A DNA stretch of 64,000 bases from NCBI GenBank assembly GCA_958496175.1, contig OY292278.1, forward strand, positions 4,402,001 through 4,466,000, given 5' to 3'. Shown in pieces: positions 1 through 10,108 of this stretch. Origin of the DNA: Sisyra terminalis (taxonomy: Eukaryota; Arthropoda; Insecta; Neuroptera; Sisyridae). The notes under the pieces were generated by a model. That model saw nothing but the letters and a program-made list of their open reading frames with translations, was not told where the DNA came from and searched no databases. The translations under genes were made by a program, and so were the position numbers. Within the stretch, counting starts at the first letter, position 1. Every line of letters begins with the position of its first letter.

Positions 1-840
1 TTTTTTCGTTGTATCCCTTTCACGCACCTGCAAATGAAAGATGATATTGTGCCCCCCTCCCCCCCAGAAAAAATCCTGAATCCGCCCTTGGTTCGAATTG
101 TTTTTACTATGAAATTGGAAAAGATTCACAAAGATTTAGGTTTTCAAGGTCTTACAATTTCATAGTAGAGTTTTTAACGATTATCTCTGAAGTGACTACC
201 GATTTTGATGAAATTTCATAGATGGACTGCTGACGTTGAAGTCCAGAAATTTAATTTAATTTTTTTTCATTTTTTCACCCTAATGATGAGTAATACATCA
301 GTGTTCTCTAACATTTTTTGCATCATATACCTTCTAAGGTTTCCGAAAACTACCCCCCCCCCCGCCCCACCCTGTCATACATATATGAATTCTTAAAATT
401 CCAAAAAAATGATTTTGTTATGAAAAAAAACTTAAACGATAGATTTTCGGAAGAATTACTAGGAAATTGTTTAACCCCCTCCCCATCGTAACAATTTGGG
501 ACCTACCCCCCCTCTAATCATCACTTGTTACGTAACATTATTTACGTGTTTAGAGAAATCTAAAGTAAATATTTTTTTTTCATTACTATGGCAGTACTTT
601 TCGCAGCACTTACGTTGAACTATACCAACTATTTTTTCATAGTAAAAGCGCGAAATTTAATTTTCAACTATCAATTTCATAGATACTCAATAATACTTAT
701 AATGTTACGTAAAAGTACTCTCCTTAGTAAATATAACACACAGCAACGTTTCATTGAATCCCCCTCCCCCCCCCGGGTTAAAATGTTACGTAATACTTAA
801 ACGTTCCCTAAGATAATACAAAAAACGGTATTCTAAACGA
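1..840. repeat. C-tract-rich degenerate repeat region
   Basis: No gene is seen. The stretch has several runs of C (near 51-65, 351-366, 473-482 and 760-775) and three copies of TGTTACGTAA near 527, 703 and 784. Long C runs next to TTACGTAA recall dispersed non-autonomous elements in insect genomes, but no paired ends or target duplication could be defined. The short ORFs at 205 and 588 look random. Confidence 0.4.
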
Positions 841-844
841 GCAA

Positions 845-2887
845 TGCATGACGGGAAGTTTGCCAAAATGTGGCGCCGCCACCAGTGTATCTAAAACACT
901 AACTATATTAGATACCAAGAGTATACCAACTTTTCATGAAATTTATATAGACAAAAACCAACCTAGATTATAGTTGTCTTTTCTGCCACTAACAGCGCAA
1001 GTATTCAGAACGTACCAAAGGTCACTACGGTTTTACAAAGGTATTCTAATCTTGCAATGTATCAATATGTGGCGCCGCCATTAGTATTTCCAATACTAAC
1101 TTAGGTACTTTATGTAAGGTAACTACGGTAACATAAGTTACTACTTCCAACACCTGTGGCAGCACTATACACTTGATGGTTTTTATTATTTATATCTAAT
1201 TAGGTCTACTTTGCCACAAACATTTGGGAAAGTAGCAGAATCGATATTGATAATACTTTGTTCAAAAAATACTCCGGAAGTACTTGAGTGGTTGAAAACA
1301 CTAGCATCCGACGCATGCGCAATGGATTTAAAACGTTGTACAACTACCAATCGCTGTCCTCGTCTGACTGGTGATGTTACGCGCTAGCTCTCTGTCACTC
1401 TATTTTTAATATTTACCATTTGCGGCCAGATTTAATTAGGCAACCTTATATCATAATAATGAGAAAAAAATAGCTTTAATTTGATATATAAATCATAAAT
1501 GTACTTTATGAACGTAAAAAGGGCCCAAAATCATACCTGTTTACACCTGGCTGCGAAGAAGTGCGGTCAAGTGCGCAACGGCAACCCTGACTTGTCAAAG
1601 TCGTTATATATATTGCCGTGAAGTGGACGATATTTTATTTTAAAAACAAATCAATTACATTTTTTGCCAAAACCGATAAAAAATAATTTAATTAAAAACA
1701 CTTGCGGCCACATTTTGATAGGCAACCTAGGAGATTTGTATGCTCCTGATGATAAATATTCGTAAAAATTAGGTTTTTAGCATAAACTCGATCACTACAC
1801 TTTTCTGCAGTGGGATCCTAGACTATTACTATTTACAATACTAATTTAGGTACTTTATGTAAGGTAACTACGGTAACATAAGTTACTACTTCCAACACCA
1901 GTGGCAGCACTATACATTGCCACATTGTGCAGTAGATTAAAATTTAGTTTCTAATAACAACATATCCCGCATACTTTCGGAAGTATTCTACATTCTATTG
2001 GTATTAAATCTGAAATTGATGCCATTTTTTTTGGACATTACATTCGAAAGCATCTATATTACACGTGTTTGGCATAAAAGTATATACTTTCGGTTAGTTA
2101 GTATTTTATACACTATCTTAACATATTTCTCATTATGTATTGCAAAATTGGAATACCTTTTTTTTATATTAATCTTATTTAAAGCAGCCACTCGTGGCAC
2201 TACTAGGATGGGTCAAAAAAATCGATTATTTTTTTTACAGGTGGAAAAATGGGTTGCTAGATACTTTAAAAAATTTTCACTAAATATGAGCTCTTAATTT
2301 TAATAGGAAGATCCTCCGCATCGACAGTTTTGTATTGATGATGTTGAAGATGATGATGTTGGAGTTTGATGATGAATATCTTTTGAACGGTTAATTTAAT
2401 CGCCAAAACATAAGATACCATTTTTATAGAGCACTTAATTTCCAACAAAAATTTCTATTGCACATTGTATACGAGTCATTTATTGTCGAGTTATAAAATT
2501 CATAAACAAAAATGAAATTTGTCTTAAAATAATCAAAATTAAATCCTTATTATCTTACAAATGGTGAGGCTTACGGAAAAAATATACAATACCTTTTTTG
2601 TAGAGCATTAAATTTCCTAAAAAAATCTTTCAAAACATTTTTCTGTACCAATCGATAAATGATGAGGTATGAATTTTTTTCTATTGGACTGAGAAAAAAA
2701 TACAAAACTGCGATGCGGAGGATCTTCCTATTAAAATTAAGAGCTCATACTTGGTGAGAATTTTTTTAAGGTGTCTAGCAACTCATTTTTCCGTGTCACT
2801 TGTAAAAAAAAAAAATAATCGATTTTTTTGACCCACCCTAGTTAACACCAAAACAAACCTTCGTACCAATATATCATATTATTTATG
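845..2887 (+). repeat. Dispersed repeat R1, copy A
   Basis: Long repeat shared with 12530-13908 (copy B). Shared blocks include the segment holding AGCGCAAGTATTCAGAACGT (about 990) and the tract around TGTGGCGCCGCCATTAG (about 1069). Copy A has a partial internal duplication: the block around GGTAACTACGGTAACATAAG occurs at about 1093-1173 and again at 1850-1917, separated by about 680 bp absent from copy B. That extra DNA holds two related motifs (GCGGCCA...TAGGCAACCT, near 1420 and 1704). FB-B is inserted at 2206-2838. No coding potential was recognised. Confidence 0.75.
2206..2838. mobile_element. FB-B foldback/TIR element inserted in R1
   Basis: Terminal inverted repeats of about 130 bp. 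The left end reads TAGGATGGGTCAAAAAAATC and the right end, reverse-complemented, TAGGGTGGGTCAAAAAAATC. Both arms continue through GAGCTCTTAATTTTAATAGG and a block reading CCTCCGCATCG. The element is flanked by TA (2204-2205 and 2839-2840), as expected for Tc1/mariner-type insertion. It splits an R1 copy whose flanks are contiguous in copy B near 13850. No transposase is encoded, so it is non-autonomous. Confidence 0.75.
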
Positions 2888-2888
2888 A

Positions 2889-3089
2889 TATGACTCGTTT
2901 ATTTTGAAAGTGGCCTAAGTCCATTTCAAGGACTGGGTCTATATGGTGATTTTTCTTCTTGTAACTAGAACAAAGTGTGTTAATTATTTAACAAAAACGT
3001 CAATTATTCCCTACTCTTTAGTATCTTATGTTACTACAGGGATTGTTCTTGGAATGGACTTAACCCACTTTCAAAATAAACGGTGCATA
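2889..3089. mobile_element. MITE-2 copy (about 200 bp, about 40-bp TIRs)
   Basis: The left end TATGACTCGTTTATTTTGAA, continuing AAGTGG..TAAGTCCATT, is inverted at the right end (..AATGGACTTAACCCACTTTC, AAAATAAACGGTGCATA). A second complete copy lies at 13909-14140, a left-end fragment at 12431 and a weak right-end trace near 54764-54815. No clear target duplication was found. Confidence 0.6.
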
Positions 3090-3203
3090 TATTTTCAAGT
3101 TGTCTCCCTTAAAAGCAAGTTTTCTGTATAATCTTGTGGAGTTTCTTTGGTCAAAAAGGGTAAAGTTAAGTCCTTGATTGTCATTAGATCTTCATGTGTA
3201 TAC

Positions 3204-3421
3204 CTGTATTGGGATTGTCCTGGACTGAGTCCTTCGGGCGGCGATAACGCTTGCAAATCGTGGGGATGGCGTTCAGCATTGAATCGCTTGTACAAGGCTT
3301 TGTCGTTTCCAGCCATTTTACACGAATAGCTTTCGATACGTCCACGAATATTGCTGTCGCCAGTCTCGATAAGCAAGGCGTTGTTGATCGCCTCGAACCG
3401 CGAGCTTTCCAAAAGCTTCAT
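3204..3421 (-). CDS. Maf1: Maf1 first coding exon (RNA polymerase III repressor), partial gene
   Basis: Maf1 is the conserved nuclear/cytoplasmic repressor of RNA polymerase III. It acts downstream of TOR by binding the polymerase and Brf1. This exon encodes the first 72 residues plus two bases of codon 73. It begins [16 protein letters not shown] and contains [15 protein letters not shown] (about 26-40) and LQALSPPE (about 57-64), the N-terminal Maf1 hallmarks. The reading frame runs on to 3095, but a good donor (CAG|GTATAC, exon end 3204) sits where family similarity stops, so residues past it are probably intronic. The next exon, expected to start near the RKTLFYLI block, is not found in 1-3203, which is filled with repeats, so the gene should continue off the left edge. 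The ATG at 3421 matches the family start exactly. The identity is very secure. That the locus is functional rather than a fragment is an inference. Confidence 0.9.
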
Positions 3422-3960
3422 CTCTCTGAAGTGGTCTCGAAAAAATAAAAGTGATTAGTGCCTAAGTCTACGTGGGGGTATGTATTTGCTCTATAAACGA
3501 TGCACGGGGATGATGTACAACGATTACAAATCTATGGGGTGTACGGTGAATTCAATTTGTAATCGTTTAGTTCAATTGTATACTCAGCGGTGTTCTTGTG
3601 GGAACAGCGAGCGTTGATTGTCTGTATTTTGTAACATTGAGGCAATTTAGAAAGTTTGTAAACATTGCGTTCGGGTGTATGAAGATGCCTTTTCGCTTGC
3701 TGTGCACGAAACTGAACTGCGATTTTGGCACAATGAAGAATTGGGCGATTGGCGTCAAGTGGTTGGCGGCGACTTGCGGATGATTTAGTCGTGGACGAGG
3801 ACCTCCTGAGAACATTACAGGGAACGGCACCGAGCACAAATGGGACGCAAGTGTCGAAGACAATTTCGCTCGCGAATCTTTTGCTATAAATCGGATCAGC
3901 CTACGATATTTTCTTTGATTTGAGTAACACAACCTGAAACAAGGTCACACAACAACAACA
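3422..3960 (-). promoter_or_regulatory. Maf1 5' UTR / promoter region
   Basis: The 540 bp upstream of the Maf1 ATG are richer in G+C and CpG than the surrounding DNA, as for a housekeeping promoter. No TATA box was seen. Long frames are open on both strands (minus 3532-3837 and 3567-3932, plus 3598-3783), but they overlap one another in different frames and match nothing I know. I read them as a by-product of base composition in an untranslated region. A missed upstream exon cannot be excluded. Confidence 0.45.
3519..3567. repeat. 13-bp perfect inverted repeat upstream of Maf1
   Basis: AACGATTACAAAT (3519-3531) and its exact complement ATTTGTAATCGTT (3555-3567) flank a 23-bp loop. It lies about 100 bp upstream of the Maf1 ATG, so it would form a hairpin in the 5' UTR if transcription starts further upstream. 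Confidence 0.7.
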
Positions 3961-5939
3961 GAAACTTATTTTTATGCACTCGAAGAAAAGATGGACGAGT
4001 TCATTCGCCAAACTGACATCTAAATTTTCTGTAAACTATTCCCGACCACAATCCATATAATTAGCACGCATCATTTTCACAAAAAAAAAATATAATCACG
4101 CCAAAGGGGGAACACTATGCAGAGTGCGAAAAAACAACGCCAATTTGCGAATTTTGAAGTTTATTGACAATCAAAATGACAGATATCTGTTGAATAAATA
4201 ACGCTAATCATTGATAAACGCTAGTTACTGGGCACTTGTATTTACGACGAATGATCACTTCTAGCTAATCGGATACAATTAACACATACCACTTTCGTGA
4301 TGCGTATATTATATTTTTATTGGTCAGACAGTGATAACAAATAGAATCAAAATGGAACAAAACATTTTTTTCGGGCATGCGCAACACGGTTGATGTGACA
4401 TGAAAAATGGCACGATTTTTTAAAAACAAAATTTGATTTGAAAATTCAATAATTAAATTTGAAACTCCATTATTTAAAGTTTTCACGTTTGATGGTAAAT
4501 ATCTAAAGATTTTCTAACGAAATTTCAATCATTATTTATTTATCGAAAGTAAAATCTATTATTTTGTAGATCTTTTTCGGTGAAACTATCAAACAAAGCC
4601 TTGATATTTCAATGGACAAACTTAGTTAAAAACTTTGGAAGATTTTCGAAGATATTCAGGAAATATTTGAAAAAGCTTTATGTATTGGATCTTTTTTAAC
4701 TTCTTGATGGATTTTCTTATTTTATTCAGTTTGTTCTTTTGAACTTTAATAATTTTTTTGATAAAATCATACTTACAAAAATTTTTTTTTTAGATCTGCA
4801 ATTTGCTATTTTGGTGCATCAAAGTGGACGAAATTTGGCCTTTACAGAGTCTTAAAGACAATATATTGCTAGCAAAACGATTTGGGAACCCAATAACTCT
4901 TTTCTTCTATGAAATAAAAGGAAATCTTCGTCCTCCATTTCGATGCACACGTCTAAGGTATAAAACACTTATTTCCCAAGGTTTTTCGTATCAAAAATTT
5001 ATCAATTTCTCCTAAAATTTGATAAAGACCTAAAGAAAAGGCAAAATTTTCCAGGAAATCGATAGAAACTTTCATTAAATCTCACCATTTCAAATTTGGT
5101 AGAAACCAGTTTTTTTCACCAAAAAATCATAGATATTACCAAAATTTTTTTACAAGACCAAAGAAAAACAATTAAATTAACGCATAATCACAATTTTAGG
5201 CCAATTTATCCAATTTTTAAAAGAAAAAATTGATGAAAACTCACTAATCAGATCATGGTAAAACACATGTTTTACCCAAGTCTTTTTTTCATAAAAAAAT
5301 TATCAATTTCCCAGGAAATTTTGTACAGTCACAGAAAAATAATCAAACTTGCCTGTTTAATAGTTTTCGAACGAAAAACTCCTTATTAAATAACAAAAAA
5401 AGGACTTTTTAACAATATAAGACGAACCGACGCCATATGACGCCACATTTTCTTTAACGTTTTCCATTTAAAAAAAAACTCAACTTTACCGAAATTTTTG
5501 GATAAATAGATAGACAAACATTCAAACTAACCAGCAATAATCTTTTTTAAGCCCAATTTTCCGATTAATTATGAGAAAATCACCAAAATTTCAGCATGCC
5601 AAAGTGGCACAAAGTTGAAGCAAAGTACTCAAAATTTTGTTCTTCAATAACTCAAATAACATTCTTAATTAAATAATAAGTCCCTCAAACTAAAATATTT
5701 TACCATTTCTTTCGATTTTAATCATTAATTAATCAAAAACAAACTTGATAAAACATGTTAATCAAACAATTGACAATCAGATCAACCATGCGCAATACCA
5801 CATGAAATTTGGTTTTTCTAACTTATAAACTTCAAAATATGCATTATATTAGCTAAGAAAAATGCATGTGCATAGTGAAAAAAACATTTTTAAATTTGGT
5901 ATTCCCCTTTATTAATATCCCTAAAAATGCAAACAGTTT
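3961..5939. other. AT-rich intergenic DNA, no gene seen
   Basis: No credible coding exon, paired terminal repeat or tandem array was recognised. The short ORFs at 4265 and 4803 are rich in Phe, Lys and Ile and look random. Confidence 0.5.
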
Positions 5940-6125
5940 GTTTATTTGATCCCCGTATTTCTATTGGTCTAAACAACAACAGGTGCATTCTGGGCTTGGA
6001 GTTGTTTACGTTTTAACAAATGACTATCGCATAAGTGAAGCCACCGGTAAGCGTCTAATTCGCGTGCTTAAATTTTGTTCAGTGAAATAAGTGCAAAGTT
6101 TTTATTGATTAAACTAATTAAACAG
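5940..6125 (+). promoter_or_regulatory. Putative 5' exon and mini-intron of a plus-strand gene
   Basis: A less AT-rich stretch in AT-rich surroundings holds a plausible untranslated exon ending at 6046 with donor G|GTAAGC. A 79-bp intron follows (6047-6125) with branch-like CTAAT and acceptor TTAAACAG. The compact intron and strong sites suggest a real transcript start. No TATA box was seen. Confidence 0.3.
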
Positions 6126-6259
6126 GTGTGGTGACATTAATTAGTGCAACAAGTGTTGGCCGGTCCAGATTTCGTAGGCTGTTATTACTTTGTAAGTCAG
6201 AAATTGCATTTTACAATCGTCGCTTGTTTGGAGTCCCGAGATTTGTGCATTTGTATTCA

Positions 6260-6314
6260 ATGCATTCAAGTGACGCCGTAATTGATTTGTCTACAAAATC
6301 AAATAATATCCTTG
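6260..6314 (+). CDS. Possible first coding exon, unknown protein
   Basis: The ATG at 6260 opens 18 codons (MHSSDAVIDLSTKSNNIL) ending at donor CTTG|GTGAGA with one base over. It sits 134 bp after the proposed acceptor at 6125. The peptide holds VIDLSTK, close to the PxDLSxK class of CtBP-binding motifs found in insect repressors, which would suit a transcriptional regulator; this is only an inference. No downstream exon of matching phase was identified, so the gene may run for many kilobases or the call may be wrong. The longer frame starting at 6128 uses a GTG and is not a likely start. Confidence 0.25.
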
Positions 6315-6804
6315 GTGAGATATCTAAAATTTGCATTAGTATATTACTAAAATCCCTTAATAAATTCATTTGTTTACTTGTTGGGGATTCTTGTACGATA
6401 AAGATTTACTTGGATTTGATCACTTGGTGATTTGTAGGGCATATCAGTTTAAGGCGTCCTTGACTTATGTAATGAAATTCGGAAAGCTATTGAAGTTAAA
6501 ATTTGCCAATTAGATATAGTATTTTGATAGATAGAAACATTGCCTATTGTAGTTTTCTTCAGGTTTAATTAATGATTTAGACGCTCAATTTTAGTTAGCT
6601 TATGCATTGAAACAATATTGCCACAAATACTCCAATAAAATGCCACTAATATTCTAATAGAATGCCCCAATAATATACCACAAATCTTCCCGAATTTTTT
6701 AAATAAATATTTCTTAAACCTTGAGATTTTGGTACAACAAACTGTATATTCAATCTCTTACCTTTCTTAAAATTGTTTTTTTTTTTAAATAATTCGATTT
6801 GAGT
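6315..6804. other. AT-rich stretch, nothing recognised
   Basis: Possible intron sequence of the candidate at 6260. A weak run of repeats around TGCCACTAAT / TGCCCCAATAA occurs near 6640-6690. Nothing else is seen. Confidence 0.4.
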
Positions 6805-8307
6805 AACTTCTTAATGGCCAATATTTTAATTAACTTCTACTTGTTATTAGATATGCAACCCCCTTGCATATATGTATAATGATTGCCTATACTATAACTT
6901 AACAAATTGTGATTGATTTTTGAGAAGTATTCCTTGTTTTGACATTGCTTAAATGGCTTAAATAATCTCGAGAGCAAAATAATTGATTTATGATAAAATA
7001 CCTGTAAAGTTTTAATAAATTTTTAAAAGTTTTCCCCAGATTTATTATTGATTTGCACTGAAAGGCCGTATTTTTTTAAATGCTATTAATTACACGAAAG
7101 CCCGATTGTAAAAAATTTTATTTTAAGAATTAGGGCTTCTTTGTATAATATTTTTTATGCAATACCATGGAATTGATTTAAGAGGTTAACTTCTAAATTG
7201 GCAATATTTTAATTAACCTATACTTGTTATTAGATATGCAACCCCCTTGCATATATGTATAATGATTGCCTATACTATAACTTAACAAATTGTGATTGAT
7301 TTTTGAGAAGTATTCATTGTTTTGACATTACTTAAATTCACTCGAGAGCAAAATAATTGACTTCTGAAATAGTACCTGTAAAGTCTTTAATAAATTTTCC
7401 AAAATTTTTCCCATTTTTATTATTGATTTGCACTAAAAGACCGTATTTTTTAAATGCTATTAATTACATGAATGCCCCATTTTAAAAAATCTTAAAAATT
7501 TTTGAATTATGTCTTCTTTGTTTAATATTTTTTTATGCAATACCATTGAATTGATTTAGGAGGTTAACTTCTAAAATGCCAATATTTTAATTAACCTATA
7601 CTTGTTATTAGATATGCAATCCCTTTACATGCATGTAAAATTATTGCCTATACTACAACTAGACAAATTGTGATTGATTTTTGCGAAGTATTAATTGATT
7701 TTGGCATTACTTAAATACACTCGAGAGCAAAATAATTTACTTATGATATAGTACCTGTAAAGTTTTTAACAAATTTTCAAAATTTTCTCCAAATTTATTA
7801 TTAATTTGCACTAAAAGACGGTATTTATTTTAAATGCTATTAAGTACACTAATGCCCGATTTGAAAAAATCTTTATTTTAAGGATTAGATCTTCTTTGTA
7901 TAATATTTTTTATGCAATATCATTGAATTGGTTTAAGAGGTTAACTTCTTAATTGCAAATATTTTAATTAACCTCTACTTGTTATTAGATATGCAACCCC
8001 CTTACATATATGTAAAATGAGTGCCTATACTACAACTTGACAAATTGTGAATGATTTTTGAGTATTCATTGATTTTGACATTATTTAAATACACTCGAGA
8101 GCAAAATAATTGTCTTCTGATACAGTACCTGTAAAGTTTTTAAAAAAAATTTCAAAATTTTCCCCATTTTATTATTGATTTACACTAAAAGACCATATTT
8201 ATTTTAAATGCTACTAATTGCATGAATGCCCGATTTTAAAAAATCTTTATTTTAAGAATAAGGTCTTTGTATAATATTTTTTATGTAATATCATTGAAAG
8301 GATTTAA
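6805..8307 (+). repeat. Tandem array of four ~380-bp units
   Basis: Units start at the motif AACTTCT at 6805, 7188, 7566 and 7943 (periods 383, 378, 377). Each contains ACTTGTTATTAGATATGCAA, CTCGAGAGCAAAATAATT and TGTATAATATTTTTTATGCA or close variants. A degenerate fifth unit seems to follow after 8587 (TATTGTTGGATGGGCAACCC, then ACTATAAGTTGACAGG). The array is broken at 8308 by a MITE-like element. Non-coding satellite-like DNA. Confidence 0.85.
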
Positions 8308-8586
8308 GAGGTACCAAATTACCCAGGTGGTTCCATAAGAAAAAAAACGTGACGTCATCTGAAGTATTTCGAAATGGAAATCCCTTTGATTGAAAAATTG
8401 GTAAAATTGGTATTTGAGTTTAATAAATTTTAAACAAAGTAGTACTTAAACTTTGCAAATTTTAAATGCGACATCAATATAGGTATATTGTTACCAATAT
8501 ATGAATTTCTTCTGAATGCGTTACTTTACTAAATATTTCGATTGTTTTTGAGCTTATGAGACCACCTGTGTATTTTATAAACCCTT
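8308..8586. mobile_element. MITE related to the 154-bp family, inside the satellite array
   Basis: The left end GGTACCAAATTACCCAGGTG, continuing GTTCCATAAG, pairs imperfectly with the right end (CTTATGAGACCACCTGTGTA, TTTTATAAACC). The right end closely matches the TIR of the 154-bp MITE (ACAGGTGG and GGTTTATAAAATAC). It lies exactly where the fourth satellite unit should pass into the next, so it is an insertion into the array. About 279 bp long; the duplicated target is not clear. Confidence 0.55.
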
Positions 8587-9646
8587 TATAATATCAGTTT
8601 TCTTATTAATCTCAATTTATTGTTGGATGGGCAACCCGTGTAACATTCGAGTATCGCCAATTGCCTACACTATAAGTTGACAGGTCGTTTTTGAAATTTG
8701 GGATATCAACTTTTAAATCCTTCGAAACGATATTAAATTTGTGCTTCCCTTTATTTATTTTATATGAATTTATTCAGAAAAAACATAAGGAAAATATTTT
8801 CATTTACATTTATTGATTTTGAGATTGTTTAAATACGTTCCCGAGCCAAAACTTCGACTTATGATAAGCTATGATAAATAGGAACTAGAAATTAATGTTT
8901 TACAATAAAAAACTCTGCAAATATATATTTTATATATTTCTTTTATTAATTAAGTAAACAATTCCAACAATGGGAACTGATTAAAACTTTGAAATAAGGA
9001 CGAGAAAGTAAAGAAAAAAATAAGTTTTTATATGATTTGTTTTTTTATTTATTCGAGTTAATTTTGTCATGTTTCTACAAATAAAATCGACAAATTTAAA
9101 ATATAAATACCGAAAATTTCCTTATTAAAGTTTTACTCAATTTTTACCGAAGCTTAAGCCTTTAAACGTACCAAAAATTAGTTCATAATATAAATAATCC
9201 CTAAAACTTTTTGCATTGCATCGCATCTAAACTTCTTATACATTTCTAATGTATAAATACTTAGAGATAGAAATTGTTTTATGGTTAATTTAATATCAAA
9301 TTACCCATATTGGGGGCTTAAACCACAGATTGGGAACCTTTGTAATAAATTCTTTGTTTCTTTCTTAATATCTGTTCGATTGAACTATCCTAATAAATAA
9401 ATGGACTACAAAGGGAATTTTAAGGGTTTAGATTTAATTCTATCTTACCGGAATAGAAATTTCTAAATTTCCTAATTCCAGCCTTGATTATTCATTTGGT
9501 GAAACCCAAAGACTATCGGAGAACACGTCAATCAATTGATTTATATTAAAGAAAAACAAGTATTGAAAAATCATCGATTTATTACAAATAAAATGCGATT
9601 ACACATTATATTTTATTCGACATATAAATAACTTTTTTCATTCTCA
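8587..9646. other. Degenerate satellite unit and AT-rich DNA
   Basis: About 8590-8880 resembles a decayed unit of the 380-bp array. The remainder to 9646 is AT-rich without recognised genes or repeats. Confidence 0.4.
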
Positions 9647-9949
9647 CACTGATAGAAGGATTTTTTTGTATTTAAAAAGATTTGTTAATAGTTAATAAAT
9701 GATTTGTTAGAGGATCGGTCTTTAACAAATATTTATTAACAGTTAATAAATCATTTATTAACGGCTATTTCTTTGTGCCAACCAAATATTTATTAATATT
9801 TAATAAATGATTTATTAGAGATAAAGAGATCCATTGCATACTAATAAATGTTGTTAATAGTAAAAAAATATTTCTTTTACTCAAAAAAATAGCGGAAAAA
9901 GTTTTTAATAAATTGATTTATTAAATACAAAAAAATCCTTCTATCAGTG
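9647..9949. mobile_element. 303-bp MITE with CACTG ends
   Basis: Near-perfect terminal inverted repeats of about 29 bp: CACTGATAGAAGGATTTTTT then TGTATTTAA at the left, exactly inverted at the right. The interior is made of degenerate TTATTAATAGTTAATAAAT-like pieces that pair with each other. No target duplication longer than CA is visible, so the superfamily is not assigned. It lies 160 bp downstream of the stop of the first cuticle gene. Confidence 0.8.
9917..9922 (-). terminator. First canonical poly(A) signal after cuticle gene 1
   Basis: AATAAA on the minus strand, about 190 nt after the stop codon. No AATAAA or ATTAAA was found between 9950 and the stop at 10109. The signal lies inside the right arm of the CACTG-ended MITE. 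Confidence 0.4.
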
Positions 9950-10108
9950 CACATATATCACACTCAATAAAAACATCACAAGGCATTCCTTGTAAACATT
10001 GAGAATTGAAAAATCAAGAAAAAATATATAGCATAGTAATACTGGCGAAAAACAAAAAAAAAACAAAATTAAAACAGCATGCGATCATTGGAAATTATTT
10101 TTCCCGAC

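Noticed and set aside
3095..3203. C-terminal extension of the Maf1 frame beyond the donor
   Set aside because: No similarity to Maf1 after SQY and a good splice donor; treated as intron.
3532..3932. Two overlapping minus-strand frames (101 and 121 codons) upstream of Maf1
   Set aside because: They overlap in different frames with no domain and an opposing frame of similar quality; most likely 5' UTR/promoter DNA of higher GC content.
4000..4023. Short plus-strand ORF starting ATGGACGAGTTC upstream of Maf1, as a divergent gene
   Set aside because: Stops after ten codons with no donor site.
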